NCBI RefSeq assembly: GCF_021028995.1
Contig: NZ_JAJJZG010000015.1
Coordinates: 27,732-91,731, forward strand
Origin: Halobacterium sp. KA-4
GTDB lineage: Archaea; Halobacteriota; Halobacteria; Halobacteriales; Halobacteriaceae
Reading direction: 5' to 3'
Length of the DNA stretch: 64,000 nucleotides
The notes beneath the pieces were generated by a model. That model did not search any database, was not told the DNA's origin, and saw only the letters and a list, made by a program, of their open reading frames with translations. Positions 53,900 through 63,260 of the stretch are shown here, in pieces (positions within the stretch are counted from its first letter, which is position 1; the number at the start of each line of letters is the position of its first letter). Made by a program: the position numbers and the translations under genes.

Positions 53900-54100
53900 A
53901 TGTCGTCCTCCGAGTTCCCGACTTCTTGGAGCGATCCGAGATACGTTGCAACTATCGTTGGCGTCCTCGCAACCGGCGCACTCTATTTCTATAGTGCGCT
54001 CACTCCATCAGGGCCAACTACTGGGGAAATCACGTTCGTCGTACTGGGAATCTTCCTTCCGACGACGATTGCATACGAACTCGCTCGTCGATTCAGGTAA
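53900..54100 (+). CDS. Small two-helix membrane protein
   Basis: A 66-aa protein: MSSSEFPTSWSDPRYVATIV, a helix ending YFYSALTPSGP, and a second helix GEITFVVLGIFLPTTIAYEL with a basic end. TATA-like AAATTATATC lies at ~53865-53874, about 30 bp upstream. The family is unknown. Confidence 0.55.
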   Translation: MSSSEFPTSWSDPRYVATIVGVLATGALYFYSALTPSGPTTGEITFVVLGIFLPTTIAYELARRFR

Positions 54101-54275
54101 TACACGCCTCCTTTGGGCGAACCATCCCTCTCGTCTGTAACGAAGTGTGCGAACGGTTCTCTGACAGCTTCTCCAGCTGTCCCGTTCTTGCCCGACTAGT
54201 TCACGCCTACAACTCGGAAAATGATGTAGTGCGGTTGGAGGTAGTCTTTTCCAGACCGATGTGTAACGGTTCACT

Positions 54276-55142
54276 ATGGCGACCCACACGCGCGCTGCGC
54301 TGCGCCAGGCGAACGCCGAGCGCCCCGACGCCGAGTATGCGCTCGTCGTTGGTCTGTACGTCGCCGCCCTTCTCACACCGGTGGTCATGCTCGGACTTGC
54401 GCGCGCTATCGCGGATGCCGCCATCCTCTACATCAGTTTCCTTGGCGCTGTGACAGGCATCACTATCGTCGCAGGCTGGGCCGTCTCCCGGACGCCTGGA
54501 CTCGCGGTCAGTCTCGGCCGACGCGACGCAACGTGGCTCCTTGCCGTCGTTCCATTCGCGTGGTTTGTTGGTGTGTTCGGTGCTGCCGCTGTCGTCGGTG
54601 TCGAACCACCGGGCATAGCGGCACTCCTCGCGATGGTCGCCACGGTTGGTGGACTGTTTCTCGGTCTCATACTGACCACGATGAGTCGGACTCGACACGC
54701 GGCGGCCACCCTCGAAGGTGTTGACGACCTCGCACAGTGGGAGGCACGCTGGCCGCCACGCTGGCGTCGCGTCTCCGTTGGCGTCGCAGTCATTGCGAGC
54801 GTCGGCTACGTCGGCGGTATCGTCGCCCAAGTCGCGTTCGGGGTCGACTGGGCGGGCTCCCTGTATCTTCTCATGTTTCTGTGGACGCCTCTGGCGGGTG
54901 CGGTGAATCCACGAACCTTCCGCGTGACCGAGGCCGGCCTCGTCGTTGAACGCCCGCTCCAGCAGCAGTTCCGGCCGTGGTCAGCGTTCGCGAGCTATGA
55001 CCTCACGGACGATACACTCGTCATTCGGCCGACCGCGTGGTGGCGGCCAGCCCACCGATGTGATCGTGCGGATATCGAGGACGTGGATGCTGCTGTCACG
55101 GCATTGAATCAATGCAGTCAGGAGTTCAGTCCGACCGACTGA
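54276..55142 (+). CDS. Membrane protein with C-terminal PH-like domain
   Basis: A 288-aa protein with six hydrophobic helices in residues ~20-210. A C-terminal ~75-residue domain follows (FRVTEAGLVVERPLQQQFRP, ASYDLTDDTLVIRP), like the bacterial PH/DUF1673-type domains that bind membranes or protein partners. Its 3' end overlaps the convergent gene at 55126 by 17 bp. The function is unknown. Confidence 0.65.
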   Translation: MATHTRAALRQANAERPDAEYALVVGLYVAALLTPVVMLGLARAIADAAILYISFLGAVTGITIVAGWAVSRTPGLAVSLGRRDATWLLAVVPFAWFVGVFGAAAVVGVEPPGIAALLAMVATVGGLFLGLILTTMSRTRHAAATLEGVDDLAQWEARWPPRWRRVSVGVAVIASVGYVGGIVAQVAFGVDWAGSLYLLMFLWTPLAGAVNPRTFRVTEAGLVVERPLQQQFRPWSAFASYDLTDDTLVIRPTAWWRPAHRCDRADIEDVDAAVTALNQCSQEFSPTD

Positions 55143-55440
55143 GCGGCATCCGCAATCCATACAGAATACTCACCAGCCCAAGTATCTGGCTTACTTCGCC
55201 GAGCACACCGTACACAAACGGGCCGATTACTGGCGCGAGGTACGGCCCCGCAACGAGCAAGACAGGCGTCCAGAAGACGAGGAAGAACCCAACGGCGATG
55301 AACAACATGGGCCGTTTCCGACTCCGCCAGTAGCCCTGGAGTGCGAGATAGCCAACTGCGAGACCGAGTACAGTGGAGGTGATGGTCAGGACGAAGGCAA
55401 TTTGTGATTGAAGACTCGGGCTGAGTTGCAGGAGAGTCAT
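55126..55440 (-). CDS. Small membrane protein (DUF7521-like), copy 2
   Basis: A 104-aa protein with three hydrophobic helices and a basic loop LQGYWRSRKRP in the same place as in copy 1 (47126-47455). ATG 55440 overlaps the stop of the upstream HTH gene by 4 bp, so they are translationally coupled. The HTH-membrane pair is thus duplicated within the cluster. Confidence 0.7.
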   Translation of the reverse strand: MTLLQLSPSLQSQIAFVLTITSTVLGLAVGYLALQGYWRSRKRPMLFIAVGFFLVFWTPVLLVAGPYLAPVIGPFVYGVLGEVSQILGLVSILYGLRMPLSRSD

Positions 55441-55802
55441 CGGTCTCGCACCTCGTCGATAAACCGTGTGAAGCGGTCTGCCATCCGGTCACGCCGTGAC
55501 AGGGTCAGTTCAAACCCATCCGACGTGAGGTCAACGACAACGCGGTCGAGCGTCGCGGTATAGACTTTGTAGTGATGACCCTCGGAGTCCGGCTGGAGAT
55601 CCTCTGTGATGAGATCGTGTTCTGCAAGTGCTTCCAGTCGGCGGTAGACGGTCTGGGGCGACACATCGGACACGTCACTCAGTTCTTCGGCGGACATTGG
55701 CTCGGTAGCTGTTTCGATGAGGATCGTCTGTGTGCATTCATCTGCGAGGAGAGACGCAATTTCCCGGACGTCCTCATCCTCTTGGTCCATTCCACGTTCC
55801 AT
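55437..55802 (-). CDS. Winged-helix regulator, copy 2
   Basis: A 121-aa protein. It has EIASLLADECTQTILIETAT, then AEELSDVSDVSPQTVYRRLE (recognition helix), HDLITEDLQP and a wing HHYKVYTATLDRVVVDL. It is a clear paralogue of the HTH protein at 47458-47805 and again precedes the DUF7521-like gene. It is divergent from the gene at 55904, leaving ~100 bp of shared promoter. An alternative start is ATG 55790. Confidence 0.78.
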   Translation of the reverse strand: MERGMDQEDEDVREIASLLADECTQTILIETATEPMSAEELSDVSDVSPQTVYRRLEALAEHDLITEDLQPDSEGHHYKVYTATLDRVVVDLTSDGFELTLSRRDRMADRFTRFIDEVRDR

Positions 55803-55903
55803 TGATGTCTTCCGTTGGCGCAGTTATAAAGACGAATCCACAGTTCCCCTCGCTGGAGTCGTGTTGGCCCATACTTATAGTGGGACTTCGTAGGTCTTTT
55901 TGT

Positions 55904-56095
55904 ATGGTACTCCAGCGGGATACATCGACTCTCGGAACCGTGATCGGGATTATTGTCGCTGTTGTCGCCATCGGTGGCTCCGTGTTTCTCGACTGGGAGT
56001 GGGGTGCATTCCCCAACCAACCAGTTCCGCTCGTAATCGGCGTCATTGCGGCCGCCGCTGCCGTGCTCGTCACATATCGTCAGATACGCGGGTAA
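55904..56095 (+). CDS. Small two-helix membrane protein
   Basis: A 63-aa protein: MVLQRDTSTLGTVIGIIVAV, a WEWGAFPNQPVP loop, and a second helix with the basic end RQIRG. A TATA-like ATACTTATAG lies at 55871-55880, about 28 bp before the ATG. It is divergent from the HTH gene, which may control it. Confidence 0.6.
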   Translation: MVLQRDTSTLGTVIGIIVAVVAIGGSVFLDWEWGAFPNQPVPLVIGVIAAAAAVLVTYRQIRG

Positions 56096-56248
56096 GCGAT
56101 CCGCTTTCGCCCGAACGGTCCTGCCAGTGGGCCAGTTTTCTGACCCGGAAAACCAACGAGGATACTCCTATCATCAAACATCCAATGGAATGGCGATTAA
56201 TGAAACGAGGCTTGCCCTGACCGACAACCACTGGATTATGTTCAGTAA

Positions 56249-56404
56249 GCAATAGCCGTTGTAGGGATCATCTGGGCCGTCTCATCACTGCTGTGGTACT
56301 GGCTCTTGGTCGTTGGCATGTGCGTATCGGGGCTCGTCGAACTTGCGATCGAGGGCTTGCCAGTCGATCCTGAGGACATCTCGGCGGACAACGAACAAGG
56401 ATAG
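56249..56404 (+). pseudogene. Possible remnant of a small membrane protein gene
   Basis: From an in-frame TAA at 56246-56248 the frame reads VVGIIWAVSSLLWYWLLVVG, then LVELAIEGLPVDPEDISADN to a TAG. It looks like real haloarchaeal membrane protein (hydrophobic helix, then acidic tail) but has no ATG or GTG at the front. The start may have been lost by a short deletion or frameshift. Low certainty. Confidence 0.3.
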
Positions 56405-56519
56405 CAACCACATCCCTACCGATATCGAGCAAAATACTATGATCCTAGACAACAGATACGTATGGCCCGGAGATAACTCAGAGCAACCATTCCTCCTTGA
56501 CCGTCCCTGATAGCTTGGT

Positions 56520-56882
56520 TCAGTGGGTGTGTTCGGTCTGTTGCTGGGCCTTCGAAATGAAAAGTAAGAATGCAATTACGCCCATAAATAGAATCACGAA
56601 CGGGAGCGTCGTAGTGCCTTGTTGCCCATAGTACTGTGCGAACGCTATCGGACTCACACTCAGCCCGAAGAGACCAATCGCGTAGCCGAGTCTGTCTATT
56701 CGGTCGTCGAATTGGACAGCGCTACCAAGGAGTGAGATGTCGAATGCGAAATAGAAGTATCCCGCTCCAGCGTAAACCGCCGCCGTCCCTGCTGCAATGA
56801 ACCAGTCAGGGACGAGAAACCAGTACAAACCGAAACCAACCAACAGACCACAGAGGACGGCGAGCGGGAGATCTTTATCCAT
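56520..56882 (-). CDS. Four-helix membrane protein
   Basis: A 120-aa protein starting MDKDLPLAVLCGLLVGFGLY, with four hydrophobic helices and a charged DDRIDRLGYAIGL loop. ATG 56888 is an equally possible start. The longer frame overlaps the upstream gene and is Arg/Cys-rich, so it is rejected. It follows another membrane gene by 11 bp on the same strand. Confidence 0.65.
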   Translation of the reverse strand: MDKDLPLAVLCGLLVGFGLYWFLVPDWFIAAGTAAVYAGAGYFYFAFDISLLGSAVQFDDRIDRLGYAIGLFGLSVSPIAFAQYYGQQGTTTLPFVILFMGVIAFLLFISKAQQQTEHTH

Positions 56883-56893
56883 ATTCATCTGTC

Positions 56894-57289
56894 TCACTGA
56901 CGCTGTCGGGCCGAGAGCAACGCGAGATTGCCGAGGTCGGTGACGAGAAATGCACCGACGGCAGCGACCGTCGGGGAGAGACTGACGAATTCGGTTCCCA
57001 GCAGATAGAGGCCAGTGAATTCGACCGTGGCGACGACAGCGGCCACAAGCACCCACGCGATGGCGTTCCACGTCTGTTCGTACTGCGGCCAGTACTCGTC
57101 ATAGGCCGAGGGAACTCCCACCGCAAGTGTCATCAATAGAAGGAAGTTGGCGGCAAATTCACCCCCAGCAACTTGATCCTGGAAGACGAAGGCCGTCGGA
57201 ACAGCGACGAGGATTGACGCGAATATCGTGAGATTCCGCTGGGTCGTCGCCCGCCGATAGACCGCGGACGCCATGCTCGGTTCGGACAT
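56894..57289 (-). CDS. Four-helix membrane protein
   Basis: A 131-aa protein with four hydrophobic helices (~20-38, 44-60, 76-96, 103-124) and SAYDEYWPQYEQTWNAIAWV between helices two and three. It is first of a two-gene operon with 56520-56882, and is divergent from the lipoprotein gene at 57397. The family is unknown. Confidence 0.65.
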   Translation of the reverse strand: MSEPSMASAVYRRATTQRNLTIFASILVAVPTAFVFQDQVAGGEFAANFLLLMTLAVGVPSAYDEYWPQYEQTWNAIAWVLVAAVVATVEFTGLYLLGTEFVSLSPTVAAVGAFLVTDLGNLALLSARQRQ

Positions 57290-57396
57290 CTACAGGGATC
57301 ATTGTCCTCACCACAGTAAAATTATGTGAGCCAGTTTTCCAGCCCGGAAAATCGGCGGGGGTACTCATACTAAGCGGCAACTGTAGTTCAACTGCA

Positions 57397-58488
57397 ATGG
57401 CCACAAACAAATCCCCGCTGGCGTTGTCGGCCGTCGGCCTCGCCGTCCTCCTCGTCACGAGCGGCTGTCTCTCTGGGCCACTCGGCGGTGACCTCACTAC
57501 CGATCAGATCGGTGAGCGAATCGAACAGAAATACACCGAGATCGATAGCTACGAAGCGAACGTCACGACGATGATCTCCGGCACCGACATGGATCAGACG
57601 ACGGTAATGCATACGGTCGCCAAACCGGAGTCCAGTATGACGCGTACAGAATACACGGGTCCGGATTCGATGGCCGGTGACTTGGTCGTCTCCAATGGGT
57701 CGGCTATGTGGACGTACGACGCGAGCGAGAATACCGCCCGAAAGCTCGACCTCTCTGGGCTCGAACTTCCGACGACGCCGAACTACGGCCAGCTCGTCGA
57801 GCAGTTCACCGACCAGTACGACATTACCCAGCAGGGAACAGCAACGGTTGCCGGCCGTGATACGTACGTCCTCGAACTCACGCCGAAGGAAGACACCGAG
57901 TTTGCCACGAACGGCACCGTGTGGATTGACACCGAGCGCTGGTTCCCAGTGAAAACTGAGCTGTCGATGTCACTTCAGAACGAGACGACGACCGTGACGA
58001 CCGTCTATCGCAATCTCACGTTCAATACGGGCGTGCCGAACAGCACGTTCGAGTACGAGCCGCCAGCTGACGCGACCGTCGAGACGACGACACTGCCGTC
58101 GGTCCAGACGTACGACTCGCGCGATGAAGCTGCACAGAACGTCAGCTACGCACTCCCCGAGCCGGACGTTCCCGAGAGCTTCGACCTCGATCAGGTCAGC
58201 GTTACCCGTTCTGAGGGGAACGTGAGCGTCTCGCTCCAGTATGCGAACGAGACATCGTCGCTGTCGGTGATGAAACGGAACTACCAGATGGGTGCCTCAC
58301 CGGATGGCGAGACTGTCTCAATACACGGTGAGACCGGAACGTACCAGAGTGTAGGGAGTATTGGAATCGTCACGTGGGAGTGTGATGGCTACCAGTACAG
58401 CGTGACCGGCTCGCTATCAGAGGCGGCACTGATGTCCACCGCAGAGTCAATCGAGTGTACATCGATAACCACCGCTGCAAGCATCTAA
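57397..58488 (+). CDS. LolA-like lipoprotein
   Basis: A 363-aa secreted lipoprotein. The signal LALSAVGLAVLLVTSGC ends in a lipobox with Cys at residue ~27. Residues ~40-230 follow the LolA/LppX/DUF4292 fold: QIGERIEQKYTEIDSYEANV, DMDQTTVMHTVAKPESSMTR, LVVSNGSAMWTYDASENTAR, and YVLELTPKED, with WIDTERWFPVKTEL. A second C-terminal domain (~250-360) has DUF4367-like features (SVTRSEGNVSVSLQYANET). LolA folds carry lipids or hydrophobic ligands. It lies just upstream of the exporter genes on the same strand, so it may serve their substrate. Confidence 0.82.
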   Translation: MATNKSPLALSAVGLAVLLVTSGCLSGPLGGDLTTDQIGERIEQKYTEIDSYEANVTTMISGTDMDQTTVMHTVAKPESSMTRTEYTGPDSMAGDLVVSNGSAMWTYDASENTARKLDLSGLELPTTPNYGQLVEQFTDQYDITQQGTATVAGRDTYVLELTPKEDTEFATNGTVWIDTERWFPVKTELSMSLQNETTTVTTVYRNLTFNTGVPNSTFEYEPPADATVETTTLPSVQTYDSRDEAAQNVSYALPEPDVPESFDLDQVSVTRSEGNVSVSLQYANETSSLSVMKRNYQMGASPDGETVSIHGETGTYQSVGSIGIVTWECDGYQYSVTGSLSEAALMSTAESIECTSITTAASI

Positions 58489-58729
58489 CCAGGACCTGAT
58501 GTATGACGTGTCACCGCGAAGGTCGCTACATACACGCTGCACGAGCCGACCTGACTTGTTCGAGATTCGCGCGTCGGTCTATGCGCGCTCTCGTCGCGGT
58601 GATCGGCCTCTTTCGGATGGGACGGGGTCTGGTAGGCCGCTTCGCGTACTGGACGCTCGTCTTCATTCATCCCATCCTTTCAGGGCGACCGTCTCGTCAT
58701 ATCAGACTTGATGACAGAGTGAGTGATAT

Positions 58730-60367
58730 ATGAAGGTTCCAGCATGGTTCCGTCATAGTGCGCAGATCGCACGCACCGAACGGATACGGACTCGACGGCA
58801 ACTCGGCCGCTCATCGACCCTTCGCGCTATCATCGCGATAGTAGTGGTGGGCCTCGCCGTCGCCAGTGGATTCGGTGTATACACCTTCGGATCAGCACTC
58901 CGACGCGGACAGGATACACTCCCACTCGAAACGCTACAGATCGCCGTCACGGTGGGGTGTCTCGCGTTGCTCGTTGGGTTCGTCCAGCGAACGTCCAGAC
59001 TCGGAGAGCGCGTCGACACCGATCACTTGCTGACCACAGTTCCCGCACACGAGGTGGTCCTCGGAGTGGTACTGGCCGTCGCCGCCCGAACTGCCACACG
59101 GGTATCGCTCACCGCCGTGAGCGTCGCCATCGGGTTCGCCGTCGGTACCGGAGCGCCGGCCAGCGCGGTCACGATTCTCGTTGCGGTCGCTGGCCTGTTC
59201 GCGCTCACGGCGCTTCTGGGCGTCGCCCTCAGTTTCGTCGTACAACTCGTTACCACCCGCTCACCGCGCTTTCGACGCTACAAGAACGCCCTCATTGTGA
59301 TCGGCTTCTTCCTCGTCCTCGGCGGCTGGACAGCGATAGACCTCGACCAGTTGACGGTGGGATTCCTGCGTCGCTGGCTCACCTCGCTGCCGACCGCCTG
59401 GTTCGTCGACCTCGGACTACAGGGTTTGCCCGCGGTCCAATCGGGAGGGCTCCGTAGTCTCGGAGCGGTCGCGCTGGTCGTCGGTGGTCTCCCCGTGTTG
59501 ACCGTCGTGACAACCGTACTCGCGACGCGGGTCTGGGAGACGGAGCCGGTCAGTTCAGCGGTCCTCCACCGTTCCCGGTCACTCGTCGGTGACGGACTCG
59601 CCGAGCGACTGTTCGCGGGCCACGTCTCGCGACCCGTCCTGACAGTCGCGCGGAAACGCTGGCTCCAGGAACGCCGCGTCCCCCGCGCTCTCTTCATGGC
59701 TGGATACGTCTTCCTGCTCGTGCTCCTCGTGGTGTTCCCAGCGCTGGTAGCCGGTGGCGTCCGGCTCGCACCGATACTGGTCGCCTTCGTCCTCGCAGCT
59801 GAATCCGGGCTCGCCTTCGGACTGACCCCGGTTGCGACCGAGTATTCGTCCCTTCCCATGACGTTCACGACAAGTCCGGGCGAGCAGTTCGTCCGAGGGA
59901 CGCTCTTCGCCGGCGTCGCCATCGGGACGCCGGTCACGGCACTCGCGACGTTCGGTCTGGGGGTCCTGGGGCCACCCGGCGTGTTCGAAGCCGTACTGCT
60001 TGGTGTCACTGGAGCCGTTCTCAGCGTCTGTGCCATCACTGTCGCCACCGCAGTCGGGATGGGCGTCTCGTATCGCGACCTCGTGGCGGTACCGGTGCCA
60101 CTCACCAGTTCGACGATGTATGGAGAAATCGGCGGAGCGGGGTTCGTCAGGATGGGGAAGCTGCTGGGGCTGGTTGCGGTCGTCTGCTCGCCGGCGTTGG
60201 TCGGCTACCTCTCCGTCGTGTTCGATCCGGTGTCGACAATGCTTGGCGTCCCGACGGTGGCGGTCCGGGTCGGCTCAATCGCTGTGACGATCGGGCTCGC
60301 CGTCAGCGTCTCGACCGTCGCCTATCGACGAGCGGTACGGCTGTACGACGACTATACGCTTGCATGA
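58730..60367 (+). CDS. ABC-2 type transporter permease (copy 3)
   Basis: A 545-aa membrane protein with about twelve hydrophobic helices. It belongs to the same family as the other permeases here (YDDYTLA ending resembles RFRRYTLA; LPTAWFVDLGLQGLP matches MSWLVDLAVLGTP), but it is more divergent. It has no ATPase of its own upstream and precedes the third ATPase by 46 bp, so that ATPase may serve both permeases as a heteromer. The GC content here is visibly higher than in the flanking small-gene region. Confidence 0.82.
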   Translation: MKVPAWFRHSAQIARTERIRTRRQLGRSSTLRAIIAIVVVGLAVASGFGVYTFGSALRRGQDTLPLETLQIAVTVGCLALLVGFVQRTSRLGERVDTDHLLTTVPAHEVVLGVVLAVAARTATRVSLTAVSVAIGFAVGTGAPASAVTILVAVAGLFALTALLGVALSFVVQLVTTRSPRFRRYKNALIVIGFFLVLGGWTAIDLDQLTVGFLRRWLTSLPTAWFVDLGLQGLPAVQSGGLRSLGAVALVVGGLPVLTVVTTVLATRVWETEPVSSAVLHRSRSLVGDGLAERLFAGHVSRPVLTVARKRWLQERRVPRALFMAGYVFLLVLLVVFPALVAGGVRLAPILVAFVLAAESGLAFGLTPVATEYSSLPMTFTTSPGEQFVRGTLFAGVAIGTPVTALATFGLGVLGPPGVFEAVLLGVTGAVLSVCAITVATAVGMGVSYRDLVAVPVPLTSSTMYGEIGGAGFVRMGKLLGLVAVVCSPALVGYLSVVFDPVSTMLGVPTVAVRVGSIAVTIGLAVSVSTVAYRRAVRLYDDYTLA

Positions 60368-60413
60368 GATACCACAATGTCAGCACAGCACTCTCTGTAC
60401 GGAGACACGAACG

Positions 60414-61211
60414 ATGACTGAACAGCGACAGGGCACGGAATCCGTGGCGGGTCGACCGGCCCTCACTACGGACGGCCTCACGAAACAGTACGGCGACACG
60501 GCCGCCGTCAGTGACCTCAATCTCGCCATTCCGGAGGGGTCGATCTACGGTTTTCTCGGGCCGAACGGCGCGGGGAAGACGACGACGATGCAGATGTTGA
60601 CCTCGCTCATCCAACCGACCAGCGGGAGTGCGTCCATTAACGGCACATCAGTCACCGACCGAACAGCAGTCACCCGCCAGATCGGCTACCTACCCGAATC
60701 GCCGCCGCTGTACTACAATCTCACCGCGTTCGAACAGCTCGATCTCGCGGCTGGCCTGCGCGACCTGCCGGAAGAGCAGGCGACTGCCCGCATCGAATCA
60801 CTTCTTGAACGCCTGGATCTCCGCGAAGACGCAGACACCCGTATCTCGGACTACTCGAAGGGTATGCGGCAGAAAACCGCGTTCATCCAGGCCATCCTCC
60901 ACGAGCCCGCGGTCGTGTTTCTTGACGAACCGACCGCGGGTCTCGATCCGCGTGCCGCGCGCACACTCCGCGAAATGATCGTTGAACTTGCAGACGAGGG
61001 AACAACGGTGTTCCTCTCAACGCACATCTTACCGGTCGTCGAAGAAGTGGCTGATACGGTCGGCGTTCTGTACGAGGGTCGGCTTGTCGCGGAAGACACG
61101 CCAACTGACCTCACGCACCGCGCAGAGACCGGCGATCACCAGACACTCGAAGAGGCGTTCCTCGACCTCACGAGCGAGGAATCTGATTCTGTGAAGGCGG
61201 ATGAGTCATGA
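60414..61211 (+). CDS. ABC transporter ATP-binding protein (copy 3)
   Basis: A 265-aa ABC ATPase with Walker A GPNGAGKTTT (~residue 58), signature SDYSKGMRQK, Walker B VVFLDEPTAGLDP and switch His STHILPVVEE. Except for a 20-residue N-terminal extension and the C-terminus it is nearly the same as copy 1 at 43337-44098. Its stop overlaps the start of the next permease (ATGA). ATG 60414 is used; the longer frame from 60360 overlaps the previous gene's stop. Confidence 0.92.
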   Translation: MTEQRQGTESVAGRPALTTDGLTKQYGDTAAVSDLNLAIPEGSIYGFLGPNGAGKTTTMQMLTSLIQPTSGSASINGTSVTDRTAVTRQIGYLPESPPLYYNLTAFEQLDLAAGLRDLPEEQATARIESLLERLDLREDADTRISDYSKGMRQKTAFIQAILHEPAVVFLDEPTAGLDPRAARTLREMIVELADEGTTVFLSTHILPVVEEVADTVGVLYEGRLVAEDTPTDLTHRAETGDHQTLEEAFLDLTSEESDSVKADES

Positions 61212-62869
61212 CTGAGGCGAACTGGATGCGGCACAGTGTTCAACTGGGAGTCGCTGGCGTCCGGCAAACGATCCGCGGGCTTCGACGGAATCCATACCGG
61301 ATCCGTCTCCTCGCAATCTCCGCCATCGGCCTTGGAATCTTCCTCGGCGGCATGGGCGTTCTCTATGCCCTGCTCTTGCGAACACTCGACGCCCCAATCT
61401 CGATTCCTGGTGGGGTTCGCTTGGGCGTGAGTGCTCTCTGGGTGGGCGTGGTGTGGTTTTTCAGCCAGCGGACGCTCCTGTACTGGCGACAGCCGCGAGC
61501 GGAAGCATTCGTCCTCACGACCGTCTCCACCCGGACGACCGCCGCTGGAATGCTCCTCACGGAGTTCTTCACTGCCTGTCTGGTTCTCGTACCGCCAACA
61601 GTGTTGTTGGTCGGCGTCGTCGGGTACGCGTTTCTCTCACCGATGAGTCTGGTGTTGGTTCCACTGGCTGTTGGTTTGTTCGCAGCGACCGCTCTCGTCG
61701 TCGGGTACACTCTCGGGTTTGCCTACCTGGTCATCGCTGGTCGCTCCCGTGGGCTCGCTAATCAACAGGGACAGCTGATTGTCCAACTCGTGGTCCTTGC
61801 CGTGGTGGTGTATCTGGTTGCGCAGTTCTTCGGTGGGGTTCCAGCGGTCTGGGAGGTGGCGACGTTCGTGTGGCTCCCAACCAGTTGGCTCGTTGATCTG
61901 GCTGTCCTCGGGACACCTGTCACGGCTTCGCTCAGTCGTGCGCTGGCTGGCGTACTTGGGAGTATCACCGTGATCGGCGGTGGAAGTCTCGTCGTCGAGC
62001 GTCTCGCGGGTGCCTACTGGGTGGCCGATCCCGGCAGCGCGACCCGCGAGAGCGATGATACTGCCACCGGTACTCGGACTCACGACGGCGAGGCGTTGGC
62101 CGCGGGCATTTCTCCGCTCGTCATCCCCGGGTTCGTTGGGCGACCGACTCAACGCGTCGCGCAAGTCGTGTTGCTCCGTCTCCGCCGAGCACCCCGCCGA
62201 CTCCTGTTTCTCGTCACGCTGGTCGTCTCGCTCGGGATCTACCTCGGTGTCATCTACACGCAACTCGCTGAACCGTTATCACTCGTGTCGGTCGTGTGTG
62301 CGTTGTTCGTCCCGTGGCTTGCTGGGGCCGCGTTCGGGTTGAATCCGCTTGGCGACGATGGAGCTGTCTTGCCGGCCACACTCACGTCATCGATTTCTGG
62401 GCGGCAGTACGTACGTGGGTTCATGCTCCCGGGGCTCCTGTACGGCCTCCCGATCACGGTTCTGTGTACGCTCCTTGGAAGCGTTGTGGGTTCGTATCCA
62501 CTTGGTGTCGGGGTTGGGTTCGTGGTCGTTGGTGTAGTGCTGACCGTGGTTGCGGTCGTTCTCGCGCCCGCTATCGGGATGCGCTTCCCCAGGTTTAGTT
62601 CGGTTACGATCAGCCAAGGCAGCGGGATTGTCCCGCCGAGCATGACCGCTATTATCGTCTACTCACTGGCCGTCGGGCTTCTCGGCGGGGGTGTCCTCTT
62701 CGCCTTGCTCGCGCCAGCAGGCGTCTACGAAGTGGTCACGAACGGAGTGGTGCCGGTCGGGTGGGCGCGTATGAGCGGTGTCGTTGGTGGATTGGGTGTG
62801 GCCGTGATGGTGGCAAAATGGGGGTATGCCGCCGCGGCACGTCGGTTCGAACAGTACACAATCGTCTGA
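61208..62869 (+). CDS. ABC-2 type transporter permease (copy 4)
   Basis: A 553-aa permease, the same length as copy 1 at 41683-43344 and highly similar throughout (MRHSVQLGVAGVRQTIRGLR; central loop GSATRESDDTATGTRTHDGE; LPATLTSSISGRQYVRGFM). ATG 61208 overlaps the ATPase stop in ATGA, which fixes the start in both copies. The copy 1 and copy 3/4 ATPase-permease pairs look like a recent inverted duplication. Confidence 0.85.
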   Translation: MTEANWMRHSVQLGVAGVRQTIRGLRRNPYRIRLLAISAIGLGIFLGGMGVLYALLLRTLDAPISIPGGVRLGVSALWVGVVWFFSQRTLLYWRQPRAEAFVLTTVSTRTTAAGMLLTEFFTACLVLVPPTVLLVGVVGYAFLSPMSLVLVPLAVGLFAATALVVGYTLGFAYLVIAGRSRGLANQQGQLIVQLVVLAVVVYLVAQFFGGVPAVWEVATFVWLPTSWLVDLAVLGTPVTASLSRALAGVLGSITVIGGGSLVVERLAGAYWVADPGSATRESDDTATGTRTHDGEALAAGISPLVIPGFVGRPTQRVAQVVLLRLRRAPRRLLFLVTLVVSLGIYLGVIYTQLAEPLSLVSVVCALFVPWLAGAAFGLNPLGDDGAVLPATLTSSISGRQYVRGFMLPGLLYGLPITVLCTLLGSVVGSYPLGVGVGFVVVGVVLTVVAVVLAPAIGMRFPRFSSVTISQGSGIVPPSMTAIIVYSLAVGLLGGGVLFALLAPAGVYEVVTNGVVPVGWARMSGVVGGLGVAVMVAKWGYAAAARRFEQYTIV

Positions 62870-62996
62870 CTGTTTCACTGGGAGCCATTGACATCCCATT
62901 AGTTAGACGTATTGCATCGGTGGAACAGCCGATGCGTAGAAGGTGCGAATTGCCCATCGACAAAACGTTTAATTTCACATCTCTCCTCTCTTCCGT

Positions 62997-63185
62997 ATGG
63001 AAAGTCGATGGCTCCTCTTGGGTTTCGGCCTGCTATTTGGAGTCCTGCTAATCGTGCATATTTATCAGGGAAATACAGTCCAAGCTCTAATCGCGGTCAT
63101 TTTCACCATATTCGGTCTCGGTGGCTTTTGGTGGAACTCAACTCACGAAAACACGATTGAAACGCGATTTTCACGGTCTGGCTAA
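62997..63185 (+). CDS. Small two-helix membrane protein, paralogue of 50037-50225
   Basis: A 62-aa protein: MESRWLLLGFGLLFGVLLIV, IYQGNTVQALIAVIFTIFGL, then GGFWWNSTHENTIETRFSRS. The ends are nearly identical to the 50037 protein, and even flanking nucleotides match (ATGGAAAGTCGATGGCTCCT against ATGGACAGCCGATGGCTCCT). It lies between the fourth permease and the truncated ATPase. Confidence 0.75.
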   Translation: MESRWLLLGFGLLFGVLLIVHIYQGNTVQALIAVIFTIFGLGGFWWNSTHENTIETRFSRSG

Positions 63186-63260
63186 CGTGCTACTCTGACC
63201 GTCTGTATCTACCGATCATAGGAGCACCCTCAAGACGACCGGACCTCAACACGTCGAGGA

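Noticed and set aside
58503..58733. 76-codon plus-strand frame before permease copy 3
   Set aside because: Arg-rich, no acidic bias, no promoter or homologue; I treat 58489-58729 as non-coding.
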